Counted from the first letter of the stretch, positions 12,000-23,086 are shown. The stretch: DNA of 64,000 bases from Oceanobacillus chungangensis (GCF_003369565.1 NZ_PIOD01000002.1:186001-250000), one strand, 5' to 3'. The notes: a model not told the origin generated them from the sequence alone. Program-made: numbers and translations.

Positions 12000-13553
12000 C
12001 TAAGACACAAATTTTTGCAAGAATGGAATCTGCCTTAATTCGTCTTTTGTAATAAATTTCAATAAGAATAGAATTATAATATAAATAATGAGAAGTACTA
12101 ATAAAATGAGGGTAAACATTGGAATATTAGCATTTATAGAATGATAGAAATCCCTTAGAAACATTCCGATTCCCCAGGTGGATACTAATAGAACAATCAT
12201 CTTACAAATATCCTTAAATGGAATTACATAATGAATAGCTTTCTTTAATGTTGCTAAATGAAGTAGTGTAACGAGAACTACGCCTACAATCATTGCAATT
12301 GCAACCCCCATGATGCCAAAGTTTGCATTAGATGCCAGGAAAAAGAGAATGACTAATTTCATAAAGGCGCCAATCAGGCTATTCCACATAGCAGGTCTTG
12401 CAAGATCTAACGCCTGTAAAGTTGCTTGAAGTGGTGATTGGATGTACAATAATATGAAAAACGGTGCCATTAACACTAAAAATTTGCTCGCATTGTCTGT
12501 GCCATACATGAATGTTAATAATTCACTTGAGAACAGTGAAATGACGATTGTTGCGATTGCTCCTGATGCAAAAGAGATACGAATCGATTGATGGATACGA
12601 TAATGAATTAGCTGTTCCTGTCTTTTCGCATCGGCTTCGGCTATTGATGGTACGAGTGCAATGGATAAGGAATGTGTAATGAATGTGGGCAAAAAGAGCA
12701 GTGGCAGTACATAGCCCGTTAATTCCCCATACAGTCTCGTTGCGACCACACTTGAGATTCCTGCTATACTTAAACTTTGTGCTACTAAGATTGGCTCAAG
12801 GAAATTTGAAAATGAACCAACAAGCCTGCTTCCAGTGCTCGGAATTGCAATTGATAGTAATTCTTTTAATGTCTCCTTACTAGACTTAAGGTAGGCAAAA
12901 AAGTCCTTCCTAACTTTTAACGTTTTCTTTCGTTTAAATGTGTAAATCATGAATAGTAATGAGGCTAATTCTCCAAGTATGACACTGAACATTGCGCCTG
13001 CAGCTGCGTATTCTAAGCCAAATGGAAGCAGTAGGTTTACAAAGAAGGCGACACAAGTAATTCGGACTATTTGCTCTATCACCTGTGAATAGCTTTGTGG
13101 CTTCATATTCTGCTTCCCTTGAAAGTACCCTCGAAGTACAGAGGAAATAGCGACAATTGGGACAATTGGACTTATTGCTAGTAAAGGAAGCAATGTACGG
13201 TTATCTGTTAATAATGTCGTTGCGATAAATGGGACTGCAATGATCATTAAAGTGGTAAAAAAAATGCTAGAAATAGCCGTAATGATAAGAGAAACAACGA
13301 GTATCTGCTTTACTTTCACTTGATTTTTCTTTGCGTCAGCTTCGGCAACTCGTTTAGAAATGGCAATGGGCAGACCAATCTGAGTTAAGGAAATGACAAG
13401 GAAAAGGGTAGGAAGAGCCATCATATAGATTCCAATTCCTTCTTCACCCATCAACCGAGCGACAACAATACGGTTAATAAACCCAAGAAAGCGCGTTATC
13501 ATTCCAGCAAAGATTAAGATTAGTGCGCCTTGCAAAAATGTTTGCTTCGTCAT
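12000..13553 (-). CDS. spoVB: Stage V sporulation protein B, lipid flippase-like
   Basis: Member of the MOP/MurJ-like exporter superfamily, needed for spore cortex synthesis and presumed to move peptidoglycan lipid II. About 517 residues with some 14 hydrophobic helices. Recognisable parts are RFLGFINRIVVARLMGEEGIG near the N-terminus (here split by a loop) and the GYFQGKQNMKPQSYSQVIEQ block. The ATG at 13553 is preferred to the TTG at 13562, which lies too close to AAGG. Convergent with nothing; divergent from comN. Confidence 0.9.
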   Translation of the reverse strand: MTKQTFLQGALILIFAGMITRFLGFINRIVVARLMGEEGIGIYMMALPTLFLVISLTQIGLPIAISKRVAEADAKKNQVKVKQILVVSLIITAISSIFFTTLMIIAVPFIATTLLTDNRTLLPLLAISPIVPIVAISSVLRGYFQGKQNMKPQSYSQVIEQIVRITCVAFFVNLLLPFGLEYAAAGAMFSVILGELASLLFMIYTFKRKKTLKVRKDFFAYLKSSKETLKELLSIAIPSTGSRLVGSFSNFLEPILVAQSLSIAGISSVVATRLYGELTGYVLPLLFLPTFITHSLSIALVPSIAEADAKRQEQLIHYRIHQSIRISFASGAIATIVISLFSSELLTFMYGTDNASKFLVLMAPFFILLYIQSPLQATLQALDLARPAMWNSLIGAFMKLVILFFLASNANFGIMGVAIAMIVGVVLVTLLHLATLKKAIHYVIPFKDICKMIVLLVSTWGIGMFLRDFYHSINANIPMFTLILLVLLIIYIIILFLLKFITKDELRQIPFLQKFVS

Positions 13554-13567
13554 TTTTGTCAACTACC

Positions 13568-13596
13568 TTCTCAAAAAATAAAAATTGCTATACAAT
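13568..13596 (+). promoter_or_regulatory. Probable sigma-A promoter for comN (and secDF)
   Basis: TTCTCA (13568-13573) and TACAAT (13591-13596) with a 17-base spacer, in the 100-base gap between the divergent spoVB and comN genes. Confidence 0.5.
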
Positions 13597-13663
13597 GATA
13601 TATATGCACCGTAGTGGGGCAAGCATGACAAGCAAATAAAACTCCGAGAATAGGAGGGGAATT

Positions 13664-13957
13664 ATGGCGATTATTCAACGATGCAATGAATGGAAAGCAA
13701 TGGTAGAACCAGTGCTGGTGAGTAAAGCAACAGAGCTTCAATTGATGGGGTATTCACAAGCAACTGCGGGGGACGTATGGACATGTCTCGTTGAAAAGGT
13801 GTGGAAGGGAAACCCTGAAAAACGGATTCATGAAATTGTACAAGATATTTTTCATTTAGGTTCAGGAATATATTTGAGTTACTTAACGGTTCAGTCCTAC
13901 CAAAACGATGATTTAATGGCTTCAATCGCAGCATTAACTGGTAGAAGTGACGCATAG
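13664..13957 (+). CDS. comN: ComN-like post-transcriptional regulator
   Basis: In B. subtilis ComN (YrzD) acts after transcription on the comE competence mRNA and localises to poles and septa. 97 residues, small and soluble, with the conserved LQLMGYSQATAGDVWTCL and FHLGSGIYLSYLTVQSYQ segments. AGGAGGGG precedes the ATG. It lies 50 bases ahead of secDF, as in relatives. Confidence 0.85.
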   Translation: MAIIQRCNEWKAMVEPVLVSKATELQLMGYSQATAGDVWTCLVEKVWKGNPEKRIHEIVQDIFHLGSGIYLSYLTVQSYQNDDLMASIAALTGRSDA

Positions 13958-14007
13958 TAAAATACATACATATATTACCCGAAGATTTAAGGGAGGATTA
14001 TCATTAA

Positions 14008-16269
14008 ATGAAAAGCAGAGGTAGAATTATTGCTTTTTTCCTAATCGTAATAGTATTTTTAGGAACGATTGGAATATCAGTAACAGGTGTCGCGAAAAAC
14101 ATTAATTTAGGCTTAGATTTACAAGGCGGGTTTGAAGTACTATATGAAGTTACACCAGTAGATGAAAGTCAAGAGGTTACGAAGTCTTTATTAGAAGGTA
14201 CGGTTCAGACATTAAATGACCGTGTCAATCGATTAGGGATCAGTGAAGCTGTAATCAATATAGAGGGAGAAAATCGAATACGTGTTGAGCTTGCAGGCGT
14301 TGATAATCAAGCAGATGCAAGGGACATGCTTGCTACTTCAGCACAGCTTTCTTTCCGCGATGTAAATGATAATGAATTACTTAATGGATTTGATATTAAG
14401 GAAGGTGCTGCATCACAGGATTTCGATCCGAACACTAATGCGCCAATCGTTTCACTGCAACTAAAGGATGCATCCAAATTTGCAGAAGTTACAAGTAAAA
14501 TTGCTGCAATGGGTGTGCCAGATAATCTTCTTGTTATTTGGATGGACTATCAAGAGGGAGATTCATTTGCGGAGGAAGTTAAAAAAGCAGAGGCAGAGCA
14601 GAAATTTGTTTCCGCACCTCGTGTATCAGAAACACTTAATACATCCAATGTTATGATTAGTGGTAATTTCACAGTCGAGTCAGCAAAACAATTAGCAGAT
14701 ATCATAAATTCTGGATCACTTCCAGTACATATGACAGAAATCTATTCCAATTCCGTTGGTGCTCAGTTTGGAGAAAAAGCACTTGATCAAACAATGGTCG
14801 CAGGTGCAATTGGAATAGCATTTATATTTTTATTTATGCTTATTGTCTATCGATTCCCGGGCTTAATTGCCGTTATCAATTTAATTTTCTACGTATACTT
14901 AGTACTTTTGGTTTACGAGTTAATGAATGGTGTCTTAACGCTCTCTGGAATTGCCGGGTTAATTCTTGGGGTAGGGATGGCTGTAGATGCGAACGTTATT
15001 ACTTTTGAGCGGATTAAAGAGGAACTCCGACTTGGCAAATCGGTTAAAGCCTCATTTACAGCAGGATCGAAAAGCTCATTCTCTGCAATTCTAGATTCGA
15101 ATATTACATCATTAATTGCTGCAGGAGTACTGTTTATCTTTGGTACAAGCTCGGTTAAAGGTTTCGCAACGATGTTAATCATAAGTATTCTTGTAAGCTT
15201 CATTACTAATATATACGGTTCTAGACTACTGCTAGGATTATGGGTAAAGAGTGGTTTGTTAAATAAACGAAAAAGCTGGTTTGCAGTAAAACAGAAAGAC
15301 ATTCGAGATATTTCTGATACAAGTACAGTCGAGCCTAAGGTATTCAATCGTACTTGGAATATCACAAAACATCGGAAGAAATTCTTTTCCGTTACTACAA
15401 TTATGGTTGTCGTCGGAGCAGTTTCCATGGTGTTCCTGCAATTCAATCCAGGAGTTGATTTCACAAGTGGTTCTAGAATTGAAGTAGTATCAGATTCAAG
15501 TTTAACTGCTGAAGAAGTTGAAGCAGGGTTCCAGGAGCTTTCCTTAGAACCGGAATCGATTGTATTATCAGGTGATAATAACGATATTGCTGTCACTCGG
15601 TTTGCTACCGTGCTTTCGGATACGGACGTAAAAGAAGTGCAACAGCATTTTAGCGATAAATATGGAAACGCCCCAACGGTCAGTGTTGTTTCACCGATTG
15701 TTGGACAAGAACTAGTTAAAAATGCAATCTATGCTGTTGCAATTGCTGCAGTATTTATGATTATCTATGTAACGATTCGATTTGAATTTTATTCGGCTGT
15801 CACATCGGTTATTACTTTAATACATGATGCTTTTATCATTCTGGCGGTATTCAGTATTACCCAGTTAGAATTTGATTTAATCATCGTTTCCGCGATCCTA
15901 ACAATTGTAGGGAATACGATTAATAATACCGTTGTAATATTTGACAGACTTCGAGAGAATATACGGAATGAAAAACGGATTACAACATTTAAGCAATTAG
16001 AGGCAGTCGTCAACCGCAGTGTTGTCCAATCGATTACAAGAACGATGAATACCGCTATCACTACGATCTTCGGTGTTGTTGTCTTCCTATTCGTAGGAGC
16101 TCCGGCGATTAGTGGCTTTGCATTTGCCATGCTAATTGGACTCATTATCGGGGTTTATTCATCCCTGTTTATCGCACCACAATTATGGCTGATTTGGCGA
16201 GGTAAAACTATTCAAAGTAAGCCAATCGAATATAAGGTTAAAAAACGGATTGATGGTCCACAAGTTTAA
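14008..16269 (+). CDS. secDF: Protein translocase fusion SecDF
   Basis: Proton-driven accessory of the Sec translocon. 753 residues with SecD and SecF fused, as in many Bacillaceae. The SecD half shows LGLDLQGGFEVLYEV and GVGMAVDANVITFERI. The SecF half starts near residue 445 and shows NPGVDFTSGSRIEV and TIVGNTINNTVVIFDRL. Twelve membrane helices are expected, six in each half. Confidence 0.97.
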   Translation: MKSRGRIIAFFLIVIVFLGTIGISVTGVAKNINLGLDLQGGFEVLYEVTPVDESQEVTKSLLEGTVQTLNDRVNRLGISEAVINIEGENRIRVELAGVDNQADARDMLATSAQLSFRDVNDNELLNGFDIKEGAASQDFDPNTNAPIVSLQLKDASKFAEVTSKIAAMGVPDNLLVIWMDYQEGDSFAEEVKKAEAEQKFVSAPRVSETLNTSNVMISGNFTVESAKQLADIINSGSLPVHMTEIYSNSVGAQFGEKALDQTMVAGAIGIAFIFLFMLIVYRFPGLIAVINLIFYVYLVLLVYELMNGVLTLSGIAGLILGVGMAVDANVITFERIKEELRLGKSVKASFTAGSKSSFSAILDSNITSLIAAGVLFIFGTSSVKGFATMLIISILVSFITNIYGSRLLLGLWVKSGLLNKRKSWFAVKQKDIRDISDTSTVEPKVFNRTWNITKHRKKFFSVTTIMVVVGAVSMVFLQFNPGVDFTSGSRIEVVSDSSLTAEEVEAGFQELSLEPESIVLSGDNNDIAVTRFATVLSDTDVKEVQQHFSDKYGNAPTVSVVSPIVGQELVKNAIYAVAIAAVFMIIYVTIRFEFYSAVTSVITLIHDAFIILAVFSITQLEFDLIIVSAILTIVGNTINNTVVIFDRLRENIRNEKRITTFKQLEAVVNRSVVQSITRTMNTAITTIFGVVVFLFVGAPAISGFAFAMLIGLIIGVYSSLFIAPQLWLIWRGKTIQSKPIEYKVKKRIDGPQV

Positions 16270-16272
16270 ACA

Positions 16273-16318
16273 GATAGCTCCTTGTTATGATAAATACGTG
16301 ACAAGGGGTTATCTTTTT
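16273..16318 (+). terminator. Probable terminator after secDF
   Basis: GATAGCTCCTTGT (16273-16285) pairs with ACAAGGGGTTATC (16301-16313) through a stem with one or two wobbles, followed by five T. Confidence 0.75.
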
Positions 16319-16400
16319 GTTTAAATAGAATTGGAAAAAGTAAAATCTAACAAATAAAATATATACCAATAAAGAAAGTTGAGGAAATGGAGGAAGTAAG

Positions 16401-16703
16401 ATGAAAGGTCAGACATATGTTATTTTAGCAATTGTTTTAGTTATTATTGTAGCAGTATTTGCAGTGATGAACGTCGAATCGGTAGAAGTGAATTATATAT
16501 TCTGGTCAGGAGAATCTCCACTTATTTTAGTAATTTTGTTTTCTGTATTAATGGGTGGAATTATTACAGCAGCAGCAGGGTTAGTTAGAATTTATCAGCT
16601 GCAAAAAACAATTAAGATGTTAAAAGTAAAAAACCAACAAATGAGTAAACAGCTTGAGGACAGTGGTATTATCAAAATGGAACCAACAGAGCACAACGAT
16701 TAG
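16401..16703 (+). CDS. LapA (DUF1049) domain membrane protein
   Basis: 100-residue protein with two membrane helices (about 4-24 and 38-62) and a cytoplasmic coiled tail (LQKTIKMLKVKNQQMSKQL). This matches the LapA-domain family, whose Gram-positive members have no known role. It sits in the usual place between secDF and recJ. AATGGAGG precedes the start. Confidence 0.8.
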   Translation: MKGQTYVILAIVLVIIVAVFAVMNVESVEVNYIFWSGESPLILVILFSVLMGGIITAAAGLVRIYQLQKTIKMLKVKNQQMSKQLEDSGIIKMEPTEHND

Positions 16704-16798
16704 TTATCATAATTTGTTTCTATGACCGTTCTTGAAATTTTTTTAATATTATTGACCGAAAGCATAAAAATTCCCTATTTTAATCCTTGTAACAAGAA

Positions 16799-16965
16799 AG
16801 GCCACGTCAAGCTCCTGGGCCCGTGCTCCTAGCGAGACTTCCCTCACCTCCGTACAATAAGTCAACATCGATTCGCTTGCACTCCCAAAGAGTTTCCTTT
16901 ATCTCCTACGGTTCAGTCCAGTCCGCACGTCTCTAAGCGGCCGCTTCCGCTTTTGTTCATAATAT
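16799..16965 (+). repeat. Dispersed repeat family R2, most complete copy
   Basis: About 165 bases of GC-richer sequence between lapA and recJ. It contains CCACGTCAAGCTCCTGGGC, AGCGAGACTTCCCTCACC, ATAAGTCAACATCGATTCGC, AAAGAGTTTCCTTTATCTCC and a 3' end GCGGCCGCTTCCGCTTTTG. Parts recur at 3200-3290, 4395-4465 and 19925-20037. No coding potential is supported. Confidence 0.65.
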
Positions 16966-16971
16966 ATTCAT

Positions 16972-17000
16972 TTGCTACCCCTGATACTCTCTAGTATAAT
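16972..17000 (+). promoter_or_regulatory. Probable sigma-A promoter of recJ-apt
   Basis: TTGCTA (16972-16977) and a perfect TATAAT (16995-17000) separated by 17 bases, 22 bases before the recJ start codon. Confidence 0.65.
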
Positions 17001-17021
17001 AGAAAGGTCAGGGGTGAATTT

Positions 17022-19334
17022 ATGTTACAAAGTAAAGCAAATTGGCAATTTAAGCCATTAGGTAGTAATGAAAGAATGATAAATGACCTTACAGGGATTA
17101 CGCCAGTAGTTGGGGAACTCCTTGCTCAAAGAGGTATTACGACTGCAGAAGCAGCGAATCAATTTCTATCACCTGATATTAAAAATCTACACTATCCAAT
17201 AAATATAACTTCGATCGAAAAAGCTGCAGAACGTGTGCATCAAGCAATTTCTATGAATGAAAAGGTTCTTGTTTTTGGAGATTACGATGCCGATGGTGTA
17301 AGCTCAACAACAGTGATGCTAAAGGCATTAGAGGAACTAGGGGCAGATTGTGACTACTATATTCCAAATCGATTCACTGAAGGATATGGTCCTAATGAAG
17401 CAGCATTTATTGATGCACATGAAAAAGGCTATAAAGTTATCATTACGGTAGATACCGGAATTGCAGCTGTACATGAAGCTAGTATCGCCAAACAGTTAGG
17501 AATTGACCTAATCATAACTGACCACCATGAAGTTCAAACTGAATTACCTGATGCATATGCAATTCTTCATCCGAAATGCTCTCCAGATTACCCGTTTGAT
17601 GAGCTCGCTGGTGTAGGAGTTGCATTTAAATTTGCTGAACAAATACTAGGATATTTTCCGAAACATTTACTTGACCTTGTTGCAATTGGAACAATAGCCG
17701 ATATGGTGCCATTAGTGGATGAGAATCGGATTTTCGCATATTATGGATTACATGCCCTTACGATTACAAAAAATCCCGGAATTAGAGCATTAAAAGCAGT
17801 TTGTAAGATTGAAGGTAATGTAACCGAAGAAGATGTAGGTTTTTTAATCGGTCCTAGATTAAATGCAGTAGGAAGATTACAGGACGCAGATCTCGCGGTC
17901 CAGCTTTTAATGACAGATGATCCAGTACTAGCAGAAGAAATGGCTCTGGAAATACAAGGAATAAATATACAAAGGCAGGAAATTGTTAACCAAATAGTTA
18001 AAGAAGCGGAAGCAATGGTACAAGATCAGCCTGATGGTGTCATTATCGCCCAGAAAGCAGGATGGAATGAAGGTGTGTTAGGAATTGTAGCATCCAAATT
18101 AGTTCGTAAATATGATCGACCAGCTATCGTTTTAACAGAGAAGCAGGGTACTAATGAAGTAAAAGGCTCTGCACGAAGTATTCCTGCTTTCGACTTATTT
18201 AAGAATTGTATGAAGATACGGGATCTATTCACTCATTTTGGTGGGCACGCACAAGCGGCAGGGATGACATTGCCGGCAGAAAATGTTGCTGTTATTCAAG
18301 AAAACTTAAACGAATTTATTCATGAAGCGCTTAGTGAGGATGATTTTAAGCAAGTAATAGAAGTAAATGCCATGCTACAGCTTTCTGAAATAAACGAAAC
18401 GCTTGTTGATGAAATAAATCGGTTGGCACCTTTTGGAATGAGTAATCCAAAGCCAGTTTTTGCAATTAAAGAAATTCCTGCTGATGTACGACAAATAGGT
18501 GCTAAGAAAAACCATCTGAAATTACTTTTCAAAGAAGATGATGTTCAGGTGGAAGGGATAGGATTTAGCATGGGAGACCTGCACACTTATATTACGCCCC
18601 ACACTCCATTAACTGTGGTTGGTGAATTAGGAATTAATGAGTGGAATGGCAATAGAAAGGCACAAATTGTGCTGCAGGATATGAAGATAGAAGAATGGCA
18701 ATTATATGATCAGCGAGGGAAAAAGAAAATAGAAACTTTTCCCCATATAAATGAATTGATTACTGTGTTAGCAAATGAAGCTCAGCCCGTCCATCTAAAT
18801 GCATCTCAGATCACTTATGAAACGGATATTGAAGAGTTACAGAAAACAGATGTATTATATATCTATGATTTACCTACGAATGAAGCCCAATTAAAAGAAA
18901 TCATTCAAAAAACTAAACCAAAGAATATTCATGTATGCTTTAATATTGAGAACAGCACTTATTTAACTGCCTTTCCAACAAGAGAGGAGTTTATCTGGTT
19001 CTATGCACTTGTTCTCAAACGAAAAACGTTAGATCTGAAACAAGAAATGCAAATGATCATGAATGCAAAGGGCTGGACGAAAGAAAGGATTATCTTTATT
19101 TCAAAGGTGTTTTTAGAATTAGGATTTGTTAAAATAGAAAATGGTGTGGTGCATGTAAGTCCGAATCCAGATAAAAAGGATTTGAGTGAAGCACCGTCAT
19201 ATAAAGAGCGTTTAAACCAAATTAAAATAGAAAAAGAATTGTACTATTCAAATTATGAGCAATTAAAAGCATGGTTTGAAAGCTGTATGAATCGTGTTGA
19301 AAGACCTAAGGAGGAAGTAACAAATGGATTATAA
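17022..19334 (+). CDS. recJ: Single-stranded-DNA exonuclease RecJ
   Basis: 5'-3' exonuclease in recombination and repair. 770 residues. DHH-family metal motifs are [21 protein letters not shown] and TDHHEV. The DHHA1 domain contains [11 protein letters not shown]. The C-terminal RecJ_C region (about 560-770) is the longer Bacillus-type extension. It overlaps apt by 11 bases. Confidence 0.97.
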   Translation: MLQSKANWQFKPLGSNERMINDLTGITPVVGELLAQRGITTAEAANQFLSPDIKNLHYPINITSIEKAAERVHQAISMNEKVLVFGDYDADGVSSTTVMLKALEELGADCDYYIPNRFTEGYGPNEAAFIDAHEKGYKVIITVDTGIAAVHEASIAKQLGIDLIITDHHEVQTELPDAYAILHPKCSPDYPFDELAGVGVAFKFAEQILGYFPKHLLDLVAIGTIADMVPLVDENRIFAYYGLHALTITKNPGIRALKAVCKIEGNVTEEDVGFLIGPRLNAVGRLQDADLAVQLLMTDDPVLAEEMALEIQGINIQRQEIVNQIVKEAEAMVQDQPDGVIIAQKAGWNEGVLGIVASKLVRKYDRPAIVLTEKQGTNEVKGSARSIPAFDLFKNCMKIRDLFTHFGGHAQAAGMTLPAENVAVIQENLNEFIHEALSEDDFKQVIEVNAMLQLSEINETLVDEINRLAPFGMSNPKPVFAIKEIPADVRQIGAKKNHLKLLFKEDDVQVEGIGFSMGDLHTYITPHTPLTVVGELGINEWNGNRKAQIVLQDMKIEEWQLYDQRGKKKIETFPHINELITVLANEAQPVHLNASQITYETDIEELQKTDVLYIYDLPTNEAQLKEIIQKTKPKNIHVCFNIENSTYLTAFPTREEFIWFYALVLKRKTLDLKQEMQMIMNAKGWTKERIIFISKVFLELGFVKIENGVVHVSPNPDKKDLSEAPSYKERLNQIKIEKELYYSNYEQLKAWFESCMNRVERPKEEVTNGL

Positions 19335-19839
19335 TAAATATATTGAAATAGTAAAGGATTATCCGAAAGAAGGAATCAGCTTTAAAGATATTACCCCACT
19401 AATGAATGATGGAAAAGCATTTAAATCAGCAGTGGATGAAATCGTTGAATTTGCTAAAGAAAAGAAAATTGATATTGTTGTAGGACCCGAGGCACGAGGA
19501 TTTATTGTAGGTTGTCCGGTTTCTTATGCACTTGAAGTTGGTTTTGCCCCTGTTAGAAAAGAAGGAAAGCTACCGCGTGAAGTAATTAAAGTGGATTATG
19601 GTTTAGAGTATGGTCAAAATGTGTTAACGATTCATAAGGATGCAATTAAACCAGGGCAACGTGTATTAATTACGGACGATTTACTTGCAACAGGCGGTAC
19701 AATTGAAGCAACGATTAAATTAGTTGAGCAATTAGGCGGTATTGTTGTTGGTTGCGCATTTTTAGTTGAACTTGGATACCTTGATGGTCTGGAAAAGCTA
19801 AAGAATTATGATGTGCTAACATTACTTAGCTACAAATAA
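19324..19839 (+). CDS. apt: Adenine phosphoribosyltransferase
   Basis: Salvages adenine to AMP using PRPP. 171 residues. The PRPP-binding motif is [16 protein letters not shown]. The N-terminus [19 protein letters not shown] is typical. The start lies inside the end of recJ, behind AAGGAGG, so translation is probably coupled. It sits next to relA, linking purine pools and ppGpp, as in Bacillus. Confidence 0.97.
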   Translation: MDYNKYIEIVKDYPKEGISFKDITPLMNDGKAFKSAVDEIVEFAKEKKIDIVVGPEARGFIVGCPVSYALEVGFAPVRKEGKLPREVIKVDYGLEYGQNVLTIHKDAIKPGQRVLITDDLLATGGTIEATIKLVEQLGGIVVGCAFLVELGYLDGLEKLKNYDVLTLLSYK

Positions 19840-19924
19840 AAAGATGAAAAACAGGTCTGGCAGAAGTCAGGCCTATTATTATAGAATTAGAACTTATCGA
19901 AGAACTGAATTTTGTTACCCGGGA

Positions 19925-20037
19925 TTGAAGAGGCGCTGCATCTTGCGACTAGCGAGAGGCATCCATCATTATCCTGTGAAGACACCATCGATTTGTTTTG
20001 CTCCTAAAGAGTTTCCTATATCTGGAAAATAGGTGGA
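19925..20037 (+). repeat. Dispersed repeat family R2, degenerate copy
   Basis: Blocks GACTAGCGAGAGGCATCC, ACACCATCGATT and CTCCTAAAGAGTTTCC line up with the copy at 16799-16965. The remaining part of the 373-base apt-relA gap (20038-20212) is AT-rich, contains a short TCTAA/TTAGA inverted repeat and shows no gene. Confidence 0.5.
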
Positions 20038-20212
20038 AAATCTAATCGGAAATTAGTTAGAAATTTAAACAAATTCATGTTATAAATGGACATGTAATAA
20101 GGAAAAGCATATAATTGAAATATTTAATAAATGCACTTATTTGTCTTAAAACGAGAAAAAACATTATTCGACATTTTCTAAACATACCAAGATACATTAT
20201 AAAGGTGATTAT

Positions 20213-22414
20213 ATGGCAAAAGATGAAATTATAACGATTGAAGATATCATTCAGCTTGCAAGCAAGTATTTAATCGCAGAAGATATTGCGTTTATTCAAC
20301 GTGCGTATGATTTTGCAAAGAATGCTCATAGTGAGCAATTTAGAAAGTCTGGCGAACCTTATATTATTCACCCTGTACAAGTTGCTGGCATTCTTACTAA
20401 TCTAGAAATGGATGCTGAAACGATTGCTGGGGGATTTTTACATGATGTAGTTGAGGACACTGATGTTACTTTAGTAGATTTAGAAGAAGCATTTAATCCA
20501 GAAGTTGCAATGCTCGTTGATGGTGTTACGAAATTAGGGAAAATTAAATATAAATCAAAAGAAGTGTTGCAAGCAGAAAATCATCGTAAAATGTTTGTAG
20601 CAATGGCAAAGGATATTCGTGTTATTCTAATAAAACTTGCGGATCGATTGCATAATATGCGGACATTAAAACACTTACCACCTGAGAAGCAGCGTAGAAT
20701 TTCAAATGAGACTCTCGAAATATTTGCCCCATTAGCACATCGCCTTGGTATCTCAACAATTAAATGGGAATTAGAAGATACCGCATTACGATACTTGAAT
20801 CCACAGCAATATTACCGTATTGTTCAATTAATGAAGCAAAAGCGGGGAGAAAGAGAATCGTATATTAAGGAAGTTGTTGAAGAGTTAAATAAACAGTTTG
20901 ATGAAGTAAACATTGAAGCGGAAATGTCTGGAAGACCGAAGCATTTATATAGTATTTATCAGAAAATGACTAAACAAAATAAGCAGTTTAATGAAATATA
21001 CGATTTACTAGCTATCCGGATTATTGTATCTAGTATTAAAGACTGCTATGCGGTCCTTGGAATTATTCATACGAACTGGAAACCAATGCCAGGAAGATTC
21101 AAAGATTATATAGCTATGCCAAAACAGAATTTATACCAATCCTTGCATACGACAGTAATCGGTCCTAAAGGGGATCCATTAGAGGTACAAATACGAACGA
21201 AAGAGATGCATGAAATCGCTGAATACGGGATTGCAGCACACTGGGCGTATAAGGAAGGTAAACAGGTTAAAGGTGGAACTAAATCATTTGAAGAAAAACT
21301 CACATGGTTCAGAGAGATACTAGAATGGCAAACAGATTCTCATGATGCTGAAGAGTTTATTGAATCATTAAAAGTTGATTTATTTTCAGATATGGTTTAC
21401 GTATTTACTCCTAAAGGTGACGTAATCGAGCTTCCGGCAGGTTCAATCCCACTAGATTTTGCCTATAAGATTCATACGGAAATAGGGAATAAAACTATCG
21501 GTGCCAAGATAAATGGGAAAATGGAACCACTAGACTATAAGTTGAAAAACGGTGATATCATTGAAGTAGTTACTTCTAATCACTCTTATGGCCCATCTCA
21601 GGACTGGCTAAAAATGACGCAAACAACCCAAGCAAAAAGTAAAATAAAGCAATATTTTAAAAAGCAACGCAGAGAAGAAAATATTGTAAAAGGTAAGGAG
21701 GCTGTAGAGAAAGAAATACGAGCATTGCATATTGAGCCAAAAGATGTATTAACAGCAGATAATTTGCAGCGGATTTTTGAACGATTTAATTTTTCAGGAG
21801 AAGAAGATATGTTTGCCGCTGTTGGCTACCAAGGAATAACTGCAGCTTTAGTTGCAACGAGGCTTACAGATAAAATTCGTCAGTCACAGCAAGAGGAACA
21901 AGATCTTGAGAAGACGATTGAAGAAGTAAAAACGGATGTTACTATTAATAAACCACAGAAAAGAGATTCTGGTGTTCGTGTAGAGGGCGTTGATAATTTA
22001 CTCATTCGGTTAGCCAAATGTTGTAATCCAGTACCAGGAGATGAAATTCTTGGCTATATTACAAAGGGTAGAGGTGTTTCCGTCCATCGTGCTGATTGCC
22101 CGAATGTGCAAACGGAGGAAGCGAAAGAGCGCTATTTAAAAGTAGAATGGGAAAATGTGCAAACAGATAATCTGCAGTACCATGTTGATTTAGAAGTAAC
22201 AGCATTCGATCGTCGAGGGTTACTTAATGAGGTGTTACAGGCTGTTACAGAAATGAAGACCAATCTAACACATGTAAATGGTAAATCAGACAGGAATAAG
22301 ATGGCAATTATCCAGATTACGATTCTTATTCACAATAAGAGCCATCTGCGCAAAGTCGTCGAACGGATTAAACAAATCAAAGATGTATACTCTGTAACGA
22401 GAACGGTGCATTAG
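20213..22414 (+). CDS. relA: Bifunctional (p)ppGpp synthetase/hydrolase RelA
   Basis: Makes and degrades the stringent-response alarmone. 733 residues. The HD hydrolase domain (FLHDVVEDTDVT) is intact. The synthetase domain (YQSLHTTVIGPKG), TGS domain (from about 395, VFTPKGDVIELP), zinc-finger/CC region (AKCCNPVPGDEILGY) and ACT domain (about 660-733) follow in order. The enzyme should therefore be bifunctional (Rel type). Confidence 0.97.
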   Translation: MAKDEIITIEDIIQLASKYLIAEDIAFIQRAYDFAKNAHSEQFRKSGEPYIIHPVQVAGILTNLEMDAETIAGGFLHDVVEDTDVTLVDLEEAFNPEVAMLVDGVTKLGKIKYKSKEVLQAENHRKMFVAMAKDIRVILIKLADRLHNMRTLKHLPPEKQRRISNETLEIFAPLAHRLGISTIKWELEDTALRYLNPQQYYRIVQLMKQKRGERESYIKEVVEELNKQFDEVNIEAEMSGRPKHLYSIYQKMTKQNKQFNEIYDLLAIRIIVSSIKDCYAVLGIIHTNWKPMPGRFKDYIAMPKQNLYQSLHTTVIGPKGDPLEVQIRTKEMHEIAEYGIAAHWAYKEGKQVKGGTKSFEEKLTWFREILEWQTDSHDAEEFIESLKVDLFSDMVYVFTPKGDVIELPAGSIPLDFAYKIHTEIGNKTIGAKINGKMEPLDYKLKNGDIIEVVTSNHSYGPSQDWLKMTQTTQAKSKIKQYFKKQRREENIVKGKEAVEKEIRALHIEPKDVLTADNLQRIFERFNFSGEEDMFAAVGYQGITAALVATRLTDKIRQSQQEEQDLEKTIEEVKTDVTINKPQKRDSGVRVEGVDNLLIRLAKCCNPVPGDEILGYITKGRGVSVHRADCPNVQTEEAKERYLKVEWENVQTDNLQYHVDLEVTAFDRRGLLNEVLQAVTEMKTNLTHVNGKSDRNKMAIIQITILIHNKSHLRKVVERIKQIKDVYSVTRTVH

Positions 22415-22431
22415 GATATTTAATGTTCTCG

Positions 22432-22486
22432 GGCCAGTAGCTTCGGAAATACACTTCGCTGGGGTGGTGTGTCAGAACAAAATATT
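22432..22486 (+). repeat. Dispersed repeat family R3, short fragment
   Basis: CGGGCCAGTAGCTTCGGAAA and TACACTTCGCTGG resemble the ends of the R3 copies at 31322-31452 and 62403-62546. It lies in the relA-dtd gap. Confidence 0.45.
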
Positions 22487-22594
22487 ATTCTCTTACGATA
22501 AATAAATAATCATACGAAAAACAACGTATTTTTTAAGGGATGACTAACAGCAACCCCGTTATTAAGAAGTAATTGTAATAAGGAGTTATTAGTA

Positions 22595-23041
22595 ATGAAA
22601 GCAGTAGTTCAACGAGCAAGAAATGCTAGTGTTACCGTAGATAAAGAAATAATCGGTAAGATTGACGAAGGATTTGTTGTTCTTATTGGTGTAACGCATG
22701 ATGATACGATTGAAGATGTAACATACTTAGTGAACAAAATTGTTCACCTACGTATTTTTGAGGATGAAAATGAGAAAATGAACCATTCCATACTCGATGT
22801 AGGTGGGAGTATATTATCCATCTCTCAGTTTACGTTGTATGGCGATACGCGAAAAGGGAGAAGACCCAACTTTATGCAAGCTGCAAAGCCTAACTATGCC
22901 AACGAATTGTATGAAACATTTAATATTAAGGTGCGTGAAGCAGGTGTAAAGGTAGAAACTGGGGAATTTGGAGCTATGATGGATGTTCAATTTACAAACG
23001 TCGGACCAGTAACGCTGATAATAGATAGTAAAGAAAAATAA
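22595..23041 (+). CDS. dtd: D-aminoacyl-tRNA deacylase
   Basis: Proofreading enzyme that frees tRNA from mischarged D-amino acids. 148 residues. Signature motifs are [17 protein letters not shown] and the Gly-Pro motif TNVGPVTL near the C-terminus. AAGGAG precedes the ATG. It is the normal follower of relA. Confidence 0.97.
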   Translation: MKAVVQRARNASVTVDKEIIGKIDEGFVVLIGVTHDDTIEDVTYLVNKIVHLRIFEDENEKMNHSILDVGGSILSISQFTLYGDTRKGRRPNFMQAAKPNYANELYETFNIKVREAGVKVETGEFGAMMDVQFTNVGPVTLIIDSKEK

Positions 23042-23086
23042 AACAGGAATGGGATGGCTTTAGTCGTCATCACATTCCTGTTTTTA
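23042..23086 (+). terminator. Rho-independent terminator after dtd
   Basis: AACAGGAATG (23042-23051) pairs with CATTCCTGTT (23073-23082), extended by GATG/CATC, then a T-run. Confidence 0.9.

Noticed and set aside
14913-15596. 227-residue minus-strand frame
   Set aside because: Lies fully inside secDF, which has clear motifs across this stretch. No ribosome site.
19844-20032. 62-residue plus-strand frame after apt
   Set aside because: Runs through a terminator-like hairpin and an R2 repeat.
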